43,049 bases of DNA from Lachnospiraceae bacterium (GCA_024682075.1 JAIKZQ010000054.1:1-43049), one strand, 5' to 3'; shown: positions 32,022 through 42,102, numbered from the stretch's first letter. Numbers and translations are program-made. Notes: generated from the sequence alone by a model not told the origin.

Positions 32022-33941
32022 TCAGTACTGAACTCCCGTAAGATCCACACCCATGGTGATCGCATTTGCTTCATACTCTGCCCTGTACTGTTCAAGGGCA
32101 TCGGCGTATCTGATGCGGTATATCCTTACGAGTGCATCATTGATCCTCTCTTCCGAGATCACTCCGCTGCCAACCGCCTCGATGATGCCGTTTGCTGCGG
32201 CTCTGGGATCGGGTGATGCATAGATCATGTCACATCCTGCCTTAAGTGCCATGACGGCGCTTTCGGAAGCCGTGTAGTATGAAGTGATCGCTGCATCATT
32301 CAAAGGACCGCTGATGATGACACCGTCATATCCGAGTTCATCCCTGAGCACTCCTGTGACAGTCTTCTCGGAAAGTGAAGAAGGAAGCGAATCACTGTCG
32401 ATCGAAGGATAGATGACATTACTCATCTGTATCATCATCGCACCTGCGTTAATGGCTGAAAGCCATACCTGGAATTCGTTGTTCCTGAAGTCATCGAGAG
32501 TCCTGTCGCTGACCGCTCTTCCGTTCAGAGGATTCTGTGACGAAGCGGCGAGTGAAGGGAAATACTTATATGCGGGGATGACTCCGCTCTGGAGCAATCC
32601 GTCTGCCATTCCCGTGACATAAGGAGTTGCACCTGCAGCATCGTCTCCGTAAGATGCATTCGCCATGACTCCGCCGTTTGTTACGGACAGATCGGCAAGA
32701 GGAGCGAAATTCACGGTAATGCCTATCGAATAGAGTCCGGAGCCTATGGTCATTCCCACATTCACTGCATCCTCGACATTACCTGTCTGGGCAGCCTGTG
32801 CGGGAGTTAAGACCTGTTCGATGATAGTGGTTCCGACAAGTCCCGATTCATTGAGTCCGGTCTCGGTGGTCGCAAGGAAAACAGGACGGCTCACAAGTGT
32901 CTGTGTGGTCTCCATCATGGTCGCAAACTGGTCTGCGGAGGTGACATTTCTGGAGTTATAGACTATTCCGCCCGGACAGAAATCACTTAACGCTGCGGCT
33001 GTTCCTTCTCCGGCGATCACAACCCTGTCAACGCCCGTTATGGACTCAGGCGTGATGAACATGATGGCCTGAACCTTCTCTTCAAGAGTCATTTCCGCAA
33101 TCTCGGATTCAATGACCTCATCAAGCCTCTCTGCGGGAGTGGGGCCGAGATCCTCGACAGTTGCGGCGGGAGGTTCTTCTGTCACGACAGGCTGCTGTGC
33201 TGCCGCTTCTTCTTCAAGCTGCCTCTGAAGCGCTTCCTCTGCCGCGATGGCATCGGCCTGTCTCTGCTTTGCGGCATCGACGAAAAACTTTGCAACAAAA
33301 TATATGCCGCAGCCGAGCACTGCGATTATCAGGATGAGTATCAGATAAGCGGTGACCTGCTGACGTATTCTTCTTCTGTGTCTGGCCTCGCGTCTGATCC
33401 TCTCGGTCTCCGACTGTTCCCTGAGTGCCTCACGGCTTACCTTGGCCTTTTTCTTTCTGTCTTCGTCGTCGGAAGCATCATCTTCATCCGAAGATTCCTT
33501 TTTGGACTTTTCACCGGAAGATTTTTCCTCAGGTTCCTGAGTATCCTCCTCTTCAGAGGCTGCAGTCTCTTCCGATGCCTCTTCCTCCGAAAGCTCAGAT
33601 GCCTCTTCGGTATCCGCGGTCTCTTCAGCCTCAGCAGTCTCACCGGCTTCCGGGTTTTCTTCGGAAACATCGCCTTCTTCGGGATCCGCTGCCTCTTCGG
33701 TAACGTCGCCTTCCTCAGATTCGGCGCTCTCAGCTGCAACTTCACCTTCTTCGAAAGCGGTGCTTTCAACATCATCGGAAGCAGCACTCTCTGCGGGATC
33801 GGAGTCTTCCGTGCTTACATCACTTTCTTCGGAAACAGCTTCTTCCCCGGATGAAGTTTCTTCTTCGGCAAGCACCTTGGACTCTTCGGGATATCCGGCC
33901 TTCTGCGAATTGTTCTTGTTTTTCTTCTTATGTCTGCTCAA
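32022..33941 (-). CDS. Membrane-anchored GH3 (NagZ-like) fold protein, catalytic Asp replaced
   Basis: 639 residues. Residues about 20-165 are an acidic Glu/Ser/Ala-rich cytoplasmic part, 166-195 strongly basic, transmembrane helix 197-220, a helical linker to about 255, then a GH3 N-terminal TIM barrel (about 270-610). The GH3 active-site pattern is matched from V531 through S544 ([14 protein letters not shown]) but the nucleophile position is G545, followed by P546. The KHFPGHG motif is [10 protein letters not shown] (458-467). It is probably non-catalytic, perhaps sugar-binding. TTG start at 33941 has GGGGAG seven bases upstream. Confidence 0.85.
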   Translation of the reverse strand: MSRHKKKNKNNSQKAGYPEESKVLAEEETSSGEEAVSEESDVSTEDSDPAESAASDDVESTAFEEGEVAAESAESEEGDVTEEAADPEEGDVSEENPEAGETAEAEETADTEEASELSEEEASEETAASEEEDTQEPEEKSSGEKSKKESSDEDDASDDEDRKKKAKVSREALREQSETERIRREARHRRRIRQQVTAYLILILIIAVLGCGIYFVAKFFVDAAKQRQADAIAAEEALQRQLEEEAAAQQPVVTEEPPAATVEDLGPTPAERLDEVIESEIAEMTLEEKVQAIMFITPESITGVDRVVIAGEGTAAALSDFCPGGIVYNSRNVTSADQFATMMETTQTLVSRPVFLATTETGLNESGLVGTTIIEQVLTPAQAAQTGNVEDAVNVGMTIGSGLYSIGITVNFAPLADLSVTNGGVMANASYGDDAAGATPYVTGMADGLLQSGVIPAYKYFPSLAASSQNPLNGRAVSDRTLDDFRNNEFQVWLSAINAGAMMIQMSNVIYPSIDSDSLPSSLSEKTVTGVLRDELGYDGVIISGPLNDAAITSYYTASESAVMALKAGCDMIYASPDPRAAANGIIEAVGSGVISEERINDALVRIYRIRYADALEQYRAEYEANAITMGVDLTGVQY

Positions 33942-34077
33942 TTGATCTCTCCCCGTTATCGCTTAAGCCTCAGCCATAGCAAACGACATATGCATCCGGG
34001 AAAGTCCGGACACAGATGCCGTTAACAGTTCGGAGCCGTTTGCAGATGCTGCCATCCGCAAGCAGCTCCTAAGGATA
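33942..34077. other. Intergenic region with possible RNA structure
   Basis: Between the lysC stop and the GH3-like gene. On the minus strand, TGCGGATG and CATCTGCA can pair across GCAG, inside an outer GGAGC/GCTCC helix, followed by a second possible CCGG-type hairpin. There is no T run, so it is not a simple terminator. It could be a leader of the GH3-like gene or an unusual 3' end. No known riboswitch was recognised. Confidence 0.3.
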
Positions 34078-35400
34078 TTATAATTTGGTCTCAACGAAAA
34101 TATCATAGATGGCTTTGATGGCTGTCTCGAAATCCGAATTGGCCACGCCTATTATGATATTGATCTCGGAAGATCCCTGATCGATCATCTTGACGTTCAC
34201 GTGTGCATGTGCGAGAGCTGAGAATATCCTTCCCGCAGTTCCTCTCGTGGACTTCATTCCACGTCCGACGACAGCTATGAGAGCAAGATCGGATTCGATG
34301 TCGATAGTATCGGGCTCGGTCATCCTGCGGATGGCGGATACAACGCTCTGTTCCTTGTCCCTGAACTCGTCCTGATGAACGAATACGGTCATGGTATCGA
34401 TGCCTGAAGGCAGATGCTCGAATGAGATCTCGTTCTCCTCGAATGCCTGAAGCACTCTTCTCCCGAATCCGATCTCGGAGTTCATCATGTCCTTGTCCAC
34501 GTTCACTGCACAGAAGCCCTTCTTGCCCGCGATTCCGGTGATGACATATTTGGACTTCTTGGATGTGGTCTCTACGATCCAGGTTCCGTCGTCCTTAGGA
34601 TCATTGGTATTCCTGATATTGATGGGAATGCCTTCCTGTCTGACAGGGAAGATGGCATCTTCATGGAGCACGCCCGCTCCCATGTATGCAAGCTCTCTGA
34701 GTTCTCTGTAGGTTATGGTCTCAATCTTGGCGGGATTCTTTATGATCCTGGGATCGGCGATCAAAAATCCGGATACATCGGTCCAGTTTTCATACACATC
34801 TGCATGTATTGCCCTTGCAACGATGGAACCGGTGATGTCGGATCCGCCTCTTGAGAAGGTCTTGACCGTTCCGTCGGCATATGCGCCGTAGAAACCGGGA
34901 ATGACCGCTCTTTCGATCTTGGCAAGCTTCTTGCTCAGATTCTTGTAGGTCTTCTCTGCATCGTAGTTCTCAGTCTTCCTGTCGAAGATGATGCAGTCTG
35001 CAGGATCGATGAACTCATATCCCAGATATGCAGCCATTATGCGGCCGTTGAGATATTCGCCTCTTGATGCTGCATAATCGCTGTCAGCGCCGGCCTTAAG
35101 ATCCTTAGCAATCTTCTTGAACTCATCGGACAGATCGAGATTCAGTCCGAGGCCCTTGATGATCTCATCATATCTGGCCTTTATGTCAGCAAGTGTCTCC
35201 TCAAAGCTTCTCTTGTCAGAAACACTTCCGTGAAGCTTATAGAGCATGTCGGTAACCTTGGTGTCACGGGGTGATCTCTTTCCGGGAGCCGAAGGCACCA
35301 CATATCTTCTCTCGCTGTCGGCTTTGATTATGTCGCCGACCTTCTTGAACTGCTCGGCAGACGCAAGAGAGCTTCCGCCGAATTTTACTACCTTTGCCAT
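34078..35400 (-). CDS. lysC: Aspartate kinase
   Basis: 440 residues, monofunctional aspartokinase making aspartyl phosphate for lysine, threonine and methionine. Kinase half about 1-285 (VKFGGSSLASAEQ, TFSRGGSDITGS, VSGFLIADPRI), then two ACT domains (about 300-440: KGFCAVNVDKDMMNSEIGF, LALIAVVGRGMKSTRGTAG). Feedback inhibition by lysine or threonine is expected but specificity cannot be told. Start ATG 35400 has AAGAGG upstream. It is 49 bases after hom. Confidence 0.92.
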   Translation of the reverse strand: MAKVVKFGGSSLASAEQFKKVGDIIKADSERRYVVPSAPGKRSPRDTKVTDMLYKLHGSVSDKRSFEETLADIKARYDEIIKGLGLNLDLSDEFKKIAKDLKAGADSDYAASRGEYLNGRIMAAYLGYEFIDPADCIIFDRKTENYDAEKTYKNLSKKLAKIERAVIPGFYGAYADGTVKTFSRGGSDITGSIVARAIHADVYENWTDVSGFLIADPRIIKNPAKIETITYRELRELAYMGAGVLHEDAIFPVRQEGIPINIRNTNDPKDDGTWIVETTSKKSKYVITGIAGKKGFCAVNVDKDMMNSEIGFGRRVLQAFEENEISFEHLPSGIDTMTVFVHQDEFRDKEQSVVSAIRRMTEPDTIDIESDLALIAVVGRGMKSTRGTAGRIFSALAHAHVNVKMIDQGSSEINIIIGVANSDFETAIKAIYDIFVETKL

Positions 35401-35449
35401 CTTTTCATGATCCTCTTTTTAATTCTTTTTATCACCCTTTAAAAGGGTA

Positions 35450-36658
35450 TCAGTCATAGATCCTGATCGTTCCGAGGACTGCATCACCAAGCTTTGAACA
35501 CCCGGCTTCAAATTCCTCCTCGCTCATCATTCCGGTGACAAATCCCGTTTCTCCGCCGAATGAACCCATGCGGCATCCGCCCGGGAACTGAGCCTGAACG
35601 TCATCATATTTTGCTCCGAGGCATCTGACATAATATCTGAACCTCTCGCCGGATGAAGGAGCTGCGGTTACGGGAGTCTCATCCCATCCGCTGTACATGG
35701 TGGATGAACCTTTTCTTGCAGCATCTATCACATCTGCAACAACAGCACTTGCAGTTGCAAGTTTTCCTGCACCTTTGCCGTAATACATCGTCTCGCCGAG
35801 CATGTTGCCGGTAACGAAAACCGCATTGAACACATCACATACTCCCGCAAGAGGATGTGACTTCTTCACAAGGAAAGGAGCAACCCTCACTGCAACGGAA
35901 TCATCCTCATTTCTGCTTGCCATTCCGAGCAGCCTTATGCTGTAGCCCGCTTCACGAGCCATTGCGATATCGGTCTTGGTGATACCGGTGATGCCCGTTG
36001 TGGGAACGGCATCGGAATCAACAAAATGACCGGACATTATGTCGGTGAGAATGGAGATCTTTCTTGCCGTATCATGGCCTTCTATATCGGCGGTAGGATC
36101 CTTCTCGGCATATCCGAGTTCCTGAGCCTTCTTAAGAGTCTCATCGAAATCGGCACCGTCTTCTTCCATTCTTGTGAGGATGAAGTTGGTGGTTCCGTTA
36201 AGGATTCCCGCGATCTGTGTGATCCTCTCCGCGGTAAGAGCGGTAGTGAGAGTGCGAAGGACGGGAATTCCGCCTCCGACACTTGCCTCAAAGAGATAAG
36301 CACATCCGTGCTCTGCAGCCACTCTCATGAGCTCCGCGCCGTGCTTTGCAACCAGTTCCTTGTTGGAACTGCAGACACTCTTTCCCTTTTCAAGGGCCAT
36401 CTTGGTGAACTTATAAGCTGCTCCGACTCCTCCCATGGTCTCGCAGCAGATCGAAACCTCATCGTCATCGATGATCGTCTGCACATCGTGGACCAGCTTG
36501 GATTCATAAGGATCTCCGGGAAAATCACGAAGATCGAGGATATATTTTACATTAACCTTATCTCCGGAATTGGCCGATACGATGGAGTTGTTGCGCTCAA
36601 TGACCTCAACGACTCCGCTTCCGACCGTTCCGTAACCAAATACAGCAACTTGTATCAT
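35450..36658 (-). CDS. hom: Homoserine dehydrogenase
   Basis: 402 residues converting aspartate semialdehyde to homoserine. NAD(P) site VFGYGTVGSGVVEVI at the N terminus; substrate region GILNGTTNFILTRMEEDG and GYAEKDPTADIEGHDTARKISIL; a C-terminal ACT-like stretch (about 340-402, ending GDAVLGTIRIYD). A single-domain Hom with C-terminal regulatory domain is the usual Firmicute type. It lies 28 bases after glyA and before lysC; the three appear to be one biosynthetic unit. Confidence 0.93.
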   Translation of the reverse strand: MIQVAVFGYGTVGSGVVEVIERNNSIVSANSGDKVNVKYILDLRDFPGDPYESKLVHDVQTIIDDDEVSICCETMGGVGAAYKFTKMALEKGKSVCSSNKELVAKHGAELMRVAAEHGCAYLFEASVGGGIPVLRTLTTALTAERITQIAGILNGTTNFILTRMEEDGADFDETLKKAQELGYAEKDPTADIEGHDTARKISILTDIMSGHFVDSDAVPTTGITGITKTDIAMAREAGYSIRLLGMASRNEDDSVAVRVAPFLVKKSHPLAGVCDVFNAVFVTGNMLGETMYYGKGAGKLATASAVVADVIDAARKGSSTMYSGWDETPVTAAPSSGERFRYYVRCLGAKYDDVQAQFPGGCRMGSFGGETGFVTGMMSEEEFEAGCSKLGDAVLGTIRIYD

Positions 36659-36686
36659 TTCTTTCTCCAGTCTGCCTGAATTCTTA

Positions 36687-37928
36687 TTACTGATTCAGGG
36701 GATACTTCTCGGTAAGAGCCATTACGATGGCCTTAGCCTTCTCAACCCCTGCTTCCTTCTCTTTTACGATCAGGCTGATAGCCTCAGCAAGCTGATCCAT
36801 ATCCTCGGTGTTAAGACCTCTTGATGTGACAGCGGGAGTTCCGAGTCTGATGCCGCTGGTGACATTGGCCTTCTGAGGATCATTGGGAATGGTATTCTTG
36901 TTGGCGGTGATATGTGCCTCGTCAAGAAGTGCCTCGATCTCCTTACCGGTCTCGTTAAAAGGAGTGAGATCAAGGAGCATGAGGTGATTGTCGGTTCCGC
37001 CCGATACGATCTTGAGTCCCCTTGAGATAAGTCCCTTTGCAAGAGCCTGTGCGTTATCGTAGATATTCTGCTGATATACCTTGAAAGAAGGATCGAGAGC
37101 CTCCTTGAAGCATACTGCCTTGGCTGCGATGACATGCATGAGAGGTCCGCCCTGGATTCCGGGGAAAACTGCCTTATTAAGCTTGTGCTCCTTGGCAAAC
37201 TCTTCGCTGGAAAGGATCATTCCGCCTCTGGGTCCGCGAAGTGTCTTGTGAGTGGTGGTGGTTACCACGTGAGCATAGGGGATGGGGCTGGGATGAAGTC
37301 CTGCTGCGACAAGGCCCGCAATGTGAGCCATGTCTACCATCAGATATGCACCTACCTCATCCGCGATCTCCCTGAAACGCTTGAAGTCGATGGTCCTTGC
37401 ATAAGCGGAAGCTCCTGCGATGATCATCCTGGGCTTGCACTCTTTTGCAATCTCCTCAAGCTTGTCATAATCGATGAAACCTTCGTCATTAACTCCGTAA
37501 GGAACGACATTGAAATAAGTTCCGGAAATGTTGACAGGTGAACCGTGGGTAAGGTGTCCGCCGTGATCAAGGTTCATGCCCATGATGGTATCACCGGGCT
37601 GAAGAAGTGCGAACTGTACTGCAAGATTAGCCTGTGCACCGGAGTGAGGCTGAACATTTGCATAGGTGCATCCGTAGAGTTCCATTGCACGGTTTCTTGC
37701 AAGTTCCTCAACGACGTCAACGCACTGGCATCCGCCGTAATAACGCTTTCCGGGATATCCTTCGGCGTATTTATTGGTAAGGGGGCTTCCCATAGCTGCC
37801 ATGACGGCCTTGCTCACCCAGTTCTCCGAAGCTATAAGCTCGAGATGGGTATTTTGTCTTTCCTGCTCATCAACTATGGCCTGAGCAACTTCGGGATCTA
37901 CTGACTTTACTTCATCAAGCGAATACAT
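36687..37928 (-). CDS. glyA: Serine hydroxymethyltransferase
   Basis: 413 residues, PLP enzyme that interconverts serine and glycine while charging tetrahydrofolate, supplying methylene-THF for ThyA. Signs: [34 protein letters not shown] region in the N-terminal part, [17 protein letters not shown] (PLP Lys after the Thr run), and [15 protein letters not shown] near the C terminus. AGGAGG precedes ATG at 37928. It follows the PocR kinase gene by 62 bases. Confidence 0.95.
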   Translation of the reverse strand: MYSLDEVKSVDPEVAQAIVDEQERQNTHLELIASENWVSKAVMAAMGSPLTNKYAEGYPGKRYYGGCQCVDVVEELARNRAMELYGCTYANVQPHSGAQANLAVQFALLQPGDTIMGMNLDHGGHLTHGSPVNISGTYFNVVPYGVNDEGFIDYDKLEEIAKECKPRMIIAGASAYARTIDFKRFREIADEVGAYLMVDMAHIAGLVAAGLHPSPIPYAHVVTTTTHKTLRGPRGGMILSSEEFAKEHKLNKAVFPGIQGGPLMHVIAAKAVCFKEALDPSFKVYQQNIYDNAQALAKGLISRGLKIVSGGTDNHLMLLDLTPFNETGKEIEALLDEAHITANKNTIPNDPQKANVTSGIRLGTPAVTSRGLNTEDMDQLAEAISLIVKEKEAGVEKAKAIVMALTEKYPLNQ

Positions 37929-37990
37929 TACAAAAACCTCCTAAATTTCTTTTATCAACTCGGACCAAAAAGATCCTAAATTTCACATTT

Positions 37991-40069
37991 TCAATCTGCC
38001 CTGATAACCTTCTCTTCCGGGATCCACTTCCTGATCACGGATGTGAGCACCTGCAGGTCCACGGGCTTGGGGACGAAATCGTTCATTCCCTCGGAAAGGA
38101 AGACATCCCTGACTCCGCTCACCGCATTGGCAGTAAGGGCGATTATCGGCACATCCGCATAGTCCGGATACATCCTTCTGATGATCCTGGTCGTCTCCAC
38201 GCCGTCCATCTCGGGCATCATATGATCCATGAGAATGATGTCAAAATGCTCTTCCTCTATCTTGCGGATGGCTTCCTTGCCGCTCGAGGCGGTTCGGATA
38301 TCCATCATCAGGGGCTCCAGCAATCCTTCGGTGACCGACAGATTGACCGGATTATCCTCGACTATGAGAAGCTTTGCATCCGGTGCGGTGAAGTTCATCA
38401 CCTCCGCCTTCTCGGTGATGTCATCAAACTGCACATTGCCGTGATTGATTATCATCGTAAGGCTCATGGCCGAAAGAGGCTTCCTTGCGATAAGGAGATT
38501 ATCGGGGCCTTTTTCTACATGACCGAAAAATTCGGACACCATGACTGCCGTGATGTCGGGATTCTTCTCCACAAAGCTTATCTTCTCTTTGTCGAAAAGA
38601 TCCTGGTCTATGAAGACGAACAGATTCCTGCCGGGATTCCTCTTCCTTACGGTGTCGATCGCAAGTTCCAGATCGGCATCAGGTGCCAGGCTCATGACGT
38701 TCAGCCCAAGCTTGGCGGCATCCCATGCGAATCCGTCGGATACATATTCATTCCTGAACATTCCAACGGCAAGTGCTTTCTCGGGATCCTTAACCCTCAT
38801 GGTCGGGGTATTGTCCACGACCTTCTGCGGAAGCTTGAAAGAAAAGACGGATCCCCTTTTGTACTCGGACTCCGCATGCAGCTGTCCGTTCATGAGGTTC
38901 AGGAGTTCCTTTGATATGGCAAGTCCCAGCCCCGTGCCTTCCGTGCTTCTGTTTCTCTTCGAGTCGACCTGGGAGAAGGAATCGAATATCCTCTCGAGGT
39001 TCTCGGGCTTAATGCCTATTCCGGTATCTTCAACCGAAACGTTCAGCATTATGTATTCTTCATCGATGCGGGAAAAATCAACCACGAACCTGACCTGTCC
39101 CGAATCGGTGAACTTCACTGCATTGTTTGCCAGATTGATGAGGACCTGCCTTATCCTGGTGCAGTCTCCGTAAAGGAGCCTCGGCATGTCAACGTTCAGA
39201 TTGAGCACCAGCTCGACATTCTTGTCGAAAAGCCTTGTCATGATGACTCCGGCCACTGAATTGAAAAGGCTCACCGGCTCATACTCTACGGGAGAGATGT
39301 TCATCTTGCCGGACTCTATCCTGGAAAAATCAAGGATGTCGTTGATGATGGTAAGCAGTGCTCTTCCCGACGATTTGATCTGGCTTATATATCTCCTGGC
39401 ATTATCGGGAAGATCCTCCCTGAGTGCCATCTCGGCCATTCCTATGACGGCGTTCATCGGCGTGCGGATCTCATGGCTCATGTTGGCCAGAAAGTCCGAC
39501 TTCATCTTCGCCGCACGTGCTATCTCGGAATTAGCCTTGTCATTATTGTATTTGCTGTATGCCATGTCTGACAGGAAATGGGAAATGGCATACAGAAAGT
39601 CCATTGCCTTTTCTATCCTGTCCTGAGGAACGATCTCCACTTCACGGATCAGGGTCAGATACTCTTCGGGATCGATCCCGAGCTGGGCCGCATGTCTTCT
39701 GCACTCTGCCTCATCCGGAGCCTGGGTCAGGACATGTCCGCCCGCAAGGCACCCTACAATCTCATCGCCCACGACGATCGGAGCCGAAATTATCAGAAGG
39801 CCCGAATGGCATCTGCGGATGACCGGCTTTCCTTCCATCTGTGCATCAAGTGCACCGGTCTTGACGGAATACTCGCACAACTGACATCCCAGAGGGCATT
39901 CACCGGCAAGCTTGGAACAAAAACGGCAAAAGCCGGACCCTTCCGTCACAGCCGTGCCGTCAGAATTGGTAGTGATGGCGGCAAGTCCGGTCATGTCGGA
40001 AAAAGCATCCTGCATGGTCTGTAGTATGTTTTTTTCAATATAATCTGTCAGTCTGGCTTCAGATTCCAT
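37991..40069 (-). CDS. PocR-domain hybrid histidine kinase with receiver
   Basis: 692 residues, soluble. N-terminal PocR-type ligand/metal-binding domain (about 1-165) with a Cys cluster (CRFCSKLAGECPLGCQLCEYS), HisKA with H in [19 protein letters not shown], HATPase (NLANNAVKFT, DTGIGIKPEN, GTGLGLAISKEL), then a degenerate receiver-like domain (about 440-545, no acidic pair) and a true receiver (VEDNPVNLSV, acceptor Asp in IILMDHMMPEMDG, FVPKPV). PocR domains are proposed to sense small hydrocarbon derivatives; its ligand here is unknown. AGGGATG precedes ATG 40069. Confidence 0.9.
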   Translation of the reverse strand: MESEARLTDYIEKNILQTMQDAFSDMTGLAAITTNSDGTAVTEGSGFCRFCSKLAGECPLGCQLCEYSVKTGALDAQMEGKPVIRRCHSGLLIISAPIVVGDEIVGCLAGGHVLTQAPDEAECRRHAAQLGIDPEEYLTLIREVEIVPQDRIEKAMDFLYAISHFLSDMAYSKYNNDKANSEIARAAKMKSDFLANMSHEIRTPMNAVIGMAEMALREDLPDNARRYISQIKSSGRALLTIINDILDFSRIESGKMNISPVEYEPVSLFNSVAGVIMTRLFDKNVELVLNLNVDMPRLLYGDCTRIRQVLINLANNAVKFTDSGQVRFVVDFSRIDEEYIMLNVSVEDTGIGIKPENLERIFDSFSQVDSKRNRSTEGTGLGLAISKELLNLMNGQLHAESEYKRGSVFSFKLPQKVVDNTPTMRVKDPEKALAVGMFRNEYVSDGFAWDAAKLGLNVMSLAPDADLELAIDTVRKRNPGRNLFVFIDQDLFDKEKISFVEKNPDITAVMVSEFFGHVEKGPDNLLIARKPLSAMSLTMIINHGNVQFDDITEKAEVMNFTAPDAKLLIVEDNPVNLSVTEGLLEPLMMDIRTASSGKEAIRKIEEEHFDIILMDHMMPEMDGVETTRIIRRMYPDYADVPIIALTANAVSGVRDVFLSEGMNDFVPKPVDLQVLTSVIRKWIPEEKVIRAD

Positions 40070-40113
40070 CGGATCATCCCTGAAACATATTATTTGAAGG
40101 CATAATCACAATT

Positions 40114-40142
40114 ATTTTACTATCAAATGGTGTCAGGGTCAA
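40114..40142 (-). promoter_or_regulatory. Promoter of the PocR kinase gene
   Basis: Minus strand: TTGACC (40137-40142), 17-base spacer, TAAAAT (40114-40119). It is about 45 bases before the start codon, just past the SGNH gene stop. Confidence 0.7.
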
Positions 40143-40145
40143 AAA

Positions 40146-41150
40146 TTATTTTGAAAACTCGACCTTTCCCAAATTCTCTTCATCGTAATATGTCAGGGCA
40201 TACATGAACCGGTCCAGGATCACTTTCCTGCCCTCTGCGTTCAGATGCCTTCCGTCGGTCAAAAGAAGGCGTCCTTCGGCCAGATTGGTGCCCGTGTAAT
40301 AATTGTCCAGGAAACTGAAGTCATGCGCTCCCACGCACAGCCAGTACTCAGCCAGAACATAGGATGAGAGGTCGGCATTTTCGGAATTGGGATGGTCTTC
40401 GCAGGCTTCCCAGTCTCCGTTTGCGGCCACATGGTACATATACGGGGCCGACATGACGATAAATCTCGCGCCGGGCGCCGCACTTCTCAAAACCTCCGTA
40501 GCGGAGCTGAGCGAACCGAAAAAGGTGCAGAAGGGATCGTCATACCTGCTATCGTCGAATCCGGTCGGTGCTCCTTCGAGATAATCAATTCCGTCATAGA
40601 AAAAGACAATGACATCCACATCCGAAAGATCGGTTTCCTTAAGCGTTCTGAGGACCTCCTCTCCCTCTTCGGGAAAATCGTCACCCAGTGCCTCTTCGGA
40701 AAGCCTCAGATCCGGCTCGTAATCCAGATCCCCGCAGGCAACGCAGGCCAGATAATACGGACTGAACAGGTTCCACGGACTTTGCTTTATGTCAAAAGAA
40801 GGAGATGTCATGGAAACTCTCGAGCCGCGCACCGCGCAGTTGATCACCTCCGCTCCCGATGCCTCTTCAAGCATTGCGGCAAGTCCGCCCGGAAGATCCC
40901 TGTCTTCCGCAAACGGGTCATTTCCCAGAATGAGAATGACCTCTTCGCTTTGTCTTATCAGGTTGTATTGCTCATCGGTCAGGGGCATTATGTGGTCATG
41001 GCACTCGAAATCCGCTATCGAATCATCGGATCCCGATATCTCATCATAGCCCACAACTCTGACCCAGCCCCTGATGCGTAAGACAATGGCCAGCACCAGG
41101 CAGAAAGCAAGCGATATAAAGATGATGTGGAATACATTCAGCTTCTTCAT
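40146..41150 (-). CDS. SGNH/GDSL hydrolase-like membrane-anchored protein, nucleophile Ser replaced
   Basis: 334 residues with one N-terminal transmembrane helix (about 8-28) and an extracytoplasmic SGNH-type domain. Block I, normally GDS, reads ILGNDPFAEDRD with G76-N77-D78, so the nucleophile Ser is Asp; block II-like NCAVRGSRVS, a DVDVIVFFYDGIDY strand, and the C-terminal D299-x-x-H302 (TDGRHLNAEG) are kept. SGNH proteins deacylate sugars or lipids; this one may be inactive or use another residue. It follows map by 19 bases; the ribosome site is weak. Confidence 0.7.
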   Translation of the reverse strand: MKKLNVFHIIFISLAFCLVLAIVLRIRGWVRVVGYDEISGSDDSIADFECHDHIMPLTDEQYNLIRQSEEVILILGNDPFAEDRDLPGGLAAMLEEASGAEVINCAVRGSRVSMTSPSFDIKQSPWNLFSPYYLACVACGDLDYEPDLRLSEEALGDDFPEEGEEVLRTLKETDLSDVDVIVFFYDGIDYLEGAPTGFDDSRYDDPFCTFFGSLSSATEVLRSAAPGARFIVMSAPYMYHVAANGDWEACEDHPNSENADLSSYVLAEYWLCVGAHDFSFLDNYYTGTNLAEGRLLLTDGRHLNAEGRKVILDRFMYALTYYDEENLGKVEFSK

Positions 41151-41169
41151 GCGCTATGTCCGATAAGCG

Positions 41170-42102
41170 TTACCAGCACAATACTTCGTTACCCTCTTCC
41201 GTGATCAGCACCATTATCTCCCACTGTGCCGACGGCATTCCGTCCTTGGTCGAAACCTCCCAGCCGTTTTCCTTGTCGGTCACTATATCGGCCTTTCCCA
41301 TATTGACCATGGGCTCTATGGTGAAGATCATTCCGGGCACAAGCAGCATCTCCGTTCCCTTTTTGGAATGATACCCGACCCAGGGATCTTCGTGGAATTC
41401 CAGTCCGACGCCGTGACCGCCGATCTCTCTTACGACAGTGTAGCCGTTATCGTAACAGTAATCATGAACGGCCTGTCCCACATCGCCCAGGTATCCCCAG
41501 GGCTTGCAGTACTTAAGTCCCTCATAGCAGGCTTCCCTCGTGATCTTAACAAGACGCTGCTTTTCCTCCGATATCTCGCCTATGCAGAACATTCTCGATG
41601 AATCGGAAAAGAATCCGTTCAATATGGTGGAGCAGTCGACATTCACGATATCTCCGCTCTTAAGGATCACCTTGTCCGAGGGAAAACCGTGACAGACCTG
41701 CTCGTTCACCGAGGTACATACCGAGTAAGGATATCCCTCATAGTTAAGAGGTGCGGGAATGGCTCCGGCCTCCATGCTCATGTCATAGACGATCTTGTCT
41801 ATCTCTGATGTGGGCATTCCCTCGTGGATCTCTTTTTCGATGCGGTCAAGTATCGCGATGTTTATCGCGCATGACTCCTTTATCTTCTCAATCTGCTCGG
41901 GAGTCTTGATGATGCTGTGGTCGGGCGTGATCTTGCCCATCAGTGAATACTTCTTAAGCTTGTCGTCAAAAGGTGCGTGACAGGCCTTGTACTTCCTGCC
42001 GCTTCCGCACCAGCAGGCATCGTTTCTGCTCAGATGCCTTACCACTTCCTCGGAATGCTTGGCCATTTCGGGGCAAAGTGCCTCAACATGTTCTCTGTTC
42101 AT
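41170..42102 (-). CDS. map: Methionine aminopeptidase with N-terminal SEC-C motif
   Basis: 310 residues, type I enzyme that removes the initiator Met from new proteins. N-terminal SEC-C zinc motif NDACWCGSGRKYKACH (about 26-41), then the pita-bread fold with metal ligands in VDCSTILNGFFSDSSRMF (two Asp), GGHGVGLEFHEDP (His), FTIEPM (Glu) and the last Glu in LITEEG. SEC-C extended forms are common in Firmicutes and bind the ribosome or zinc. CGGAGAAG precedes ATG at 42102. Confidence 0.94.
   Translation of the reverse strand: MNREHVEALCPEMAKHSEEVVRHLSRNDACWCGSGRKYKACHAPFDDKLKKYSLMGKITPDHSIIKTPEQIEKIKESCAINIAILDRIEKEIHEGMPTSEIDKIVYDMSMEAGAIPAPLNYEGYPYSVCTSVNEQVCHGFPSDKVILKSGDIVNVDCSTILNGFFSDSSRMFCIGEISEEKQRLVKITREACYEGLKYCKPWGYLGDVGQAVHDYCYDNGYTVVREIGGHGVGLEFHEDPWVGYHSKKGTEMLLVPGMIFTIEPMVNMGKADIVTDKENGWEVSTKDGMPSAQWEIMVLITEEGNEVLCW

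Noticed and set aside
35434..35448. ACCCTTT/AAAGGGT palindrome between hom and lysC as a terminator
   Set aside because: Only one base of loop is left if fully paired and there is just a poor T tract; too weak to call, and the genes look co-transcribed.
36026..36679. 217-residue plus-strand ORF
   Set aside because: Antisense of hom; no recognised features.
38222..38914. 230-residue plus-strand ORF
   Set aside because: Antisense shadow of the PocR kinase; no domain is recognisable.
36687..40069. Glycine or lysine riboswitch near glyA or lysC
   Set aside because: The leaders are short (62 and 49 bases) and show no riboswitch core.
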